Below, piece by piece: positions 12,492-13,234 of a DNA stretch of 13,234 nt. The translations under genes and the position numbers were made by a program. Below the pieces are notes generated by a model. That model was not told where the DNA came from. It ran no database searches and saw only the letters and a list, made by a program, of their open reading frames with translations. The stretch is from Syntrophaceae bacterium UBA2208. Lineage in GTDB: Bacteria > Desulfobacterota > BSN033 > UBA1163. The stretch spans positions 3,586-16,819 of the forward strand of contig DCUS01000029.1 of the NCBI GenBank assembly GCA_002327885.1. The letters are read 5' to 3'. Positions within the stretch are counted from its first letter, which is position 1. Every line of letters starts with the position of its first letter.

Positions 12492-13172
12492 ATGGGTCAG
12501 CGAGTTCTCAGATTCGGAATTCATGACGGTGCAGGGCGTCGGGCTGCAACCTGGAAGCTTTGGACTGAAACAAGCGCCGGTAGGTCAGAAGTCTATCTCA
12601 CTTGCCGATCACTAGGTGGAACCCTCAAGACGAGCCTGCACGAGTCTGGAAAATGGCACATTGCATATTCACAGCGTGCGTTTGAGGAGCGTGTTAAAGG
12701 CCCAATTCCAAAGTTCGAGGATCGCTACATTGAGAAATGGCCTCGACCATCCGATATCACGTCGGGGATCACATTGGCATTTCGAATCGTGACACCTTGG
12801 TCGGCTGTAACTACGCCGGTTAAGGAAGGTAGGTTCAAGGGAGTCACCTGGCTTCCCAAGGCGCCAGAGCCAAAGGCTACCGAAATTGACGTCTTGATCA
12901 CCAAACCTAAAACCCAGGTAACTGGATGGCCTGGAAGACGATCGATGGGCACTTCCCTTATCGGCTCCTTCCCACTTGAGAATGGGGAGACCGTCTGGTC
13001 AGTTTATTGGGTTGTGGACATGCCTGACTTTTCAAGTTTAGGAAAAGGAACAGGGAGGTTTTTCAAAGGAAGAAACGAAAAAGACCTGAAGGGAGAGGGT
13101 TTGAGACTGTTGCTGTTCGGTACGCAACCTGACTGCTCACGAGTAATGTATGACTGTGCCGCCCAGGTCTGA
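12492..13172 (+). CDS. Unrecognised cassette protein
   Basis: 226 residues from the ATG at 12492 (MGQRVLRFGIHDGAGRRAAT). An ATG at 12456 is in frame but lies upstream of the cassette crossover at 12473/12474, so it would belong to the previous cassette and is not preferred. No ribosome site is obvious, which is common in cassette genes. The protein is soluble, mixed alpha/beta in appearance, with a charged, aromatic N-terminal part (TWKLWTETSAGRSEVYLTCR; LKTSLHESGKWHIAYS; FEDRYIEKWPRP), a middle with ITLAFRIVTPWSAVTTP, and a C-terminal part with VWSVYWVVDMPDFSS. No signal peptide, membrane segment or catalytic motif is visible. The stop codon directly adjoins the attC arm at 13172. I do not recognise the family and assign no function. 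Confidence 0.72.
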   Translation: MGQRVLRFGIHDGAGRRAATWKLWTETSAGRSEVYLTCRSLGGTLKTSLHESGKWHIAYSQRAFEERVKGPIPKFEDRYIEKWPRPSDITSGITLAFRIVTPWSAVTTPVKEGRFKGVTWLPKAPEPKATEIDVLITKPKTQVTGWPGRRSMGTSLIGSFPLENGETVWSVYWVVDMPDFSSLGKGTGRFFKGRNEKDLKGEGLRLLLFGTQPDCSRVMYDCAAQV

Positions 13173-13180
13173 CACGCTAA
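13172..13180 (+). other. 5' arm of attC site 3, interrupted
   Basis: CACGCTAA (13173-13180) is the exact complement of the first eight bases of cassette 3 (TTAGCGTG at 12474-12481), as required if this is the attC of cassette 3. The site breaks off at 13181, where intron-like sequence begins. Confidence 0.65.
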
Positions 13181-13234
13181 TCGGGTAAGGGACGGTGATT
13201 AGCCGTCCCTCCCCACACCACCCATCATGCGGGT
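13181..13234 (-). mobile_element. 3' end of a group IIC-attC intron (domains V part and VI)
   Basis: Read on the minus strand, the window edge gives ACCCGCATGATGGGTGGTGT, the 3' part of a domain V hairpin of the type ending in GGTGGTGTGGG. It is followed by a domain VI hairpin GGGACGG-CTAATCA-CCGTCCC (stem 13203-13209 with 13189-13195) and then TTACCCGA(T), a typical 3' end with an adenosine six or seven bases from the boundary. The downstream exon is TTAGCGTG, the bottom strand of the attC core. Insertion into the attC bottom strand, opposite to the cassette genes, is the known behaviour of IIC-attC introns. The boundary is uncertain by one base. The rest, probably with a maturase/reverse transcriptase gene, lies outside the window. 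Confidence 0.72.

Noticed and set aside
1..13234. CRISPR array
   Set aside because: No regularly spaced short repeats occur; the repeats seen are tRNA duplications, hairpins and attC sites.

Overview
The window looks like chromosomal DNA of a Gram-negative, moderately AT-rich bacterium. Gene content (EtfA, UvrA, SerS, a GerMN protein, the carboxyspermidine route) fits a Desulfobacterota- or Nitrospirota-like lineage. This is an inference from protein style, not a database match, and the phylum is uncertain.

Left edge (1-318): the C-terminal end of EtfA on the + strand, closed by an intrinsic terminator. From about 600 to 7372 everything with a clear strand reads on the minus strand: uvrA, a small DUF4870-type membrane protein, a GerMN protein, serS, then tRNA genes (Ser-UGA, Ser-GCU, Arg-ACG) with a small exported protein among them. 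serS lies directly upstream of its substrate tRNA-Ser genes. Between serS and the intact tRNA-Ser(UGA) there are two broken tRNA-Ser copies and a stand-alone GIY-YIG nuclease ORF. That ORF ends inside the intact tRNA and is bracketed by a perfect 43-base direct repeat of the tRNA 5' half. This looks like a small element that split a tRNA-Ser gene near the anticodon and rebuilt it. Upstream of serS (3346-3516) lies an unassigned segment of nested long complementary arms, probably a structured RNA.

Centre (7499-10027): a consensus-like promoter drives a + strand pair, carboxy(nor)spermidine dehydrogenase and carboxy(nor)spermidine decarboxylase (NspC). Together they make spermidine or norspermidine from a diamine and aspartate semialdehyde.

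Right (10093-13234): a decayed chromosomal integron. A truncated integron integrase (minus strand) faces a + strand cassette array: a recombination-site region, an attC, an Mrr-type restriction endonuclease cassette, a well-formed attC, a lipoprotein cassette, a degenerate attC core, and a cassette for an unrecognised protein. The attC of the last cassette is interrupted exactly in its core by what reads, on the minus strand, as the 3' end (partial domain V, domain VI) of a group IIC-attC intron that continues past the window. Each cassette's first bases can be compared with the 5' arm of the attC at its own end. Cassettes 1 and 3 match, which supports the cassette reading independently of the protein calls; cassette 2 does not, and its attC appears deleted.
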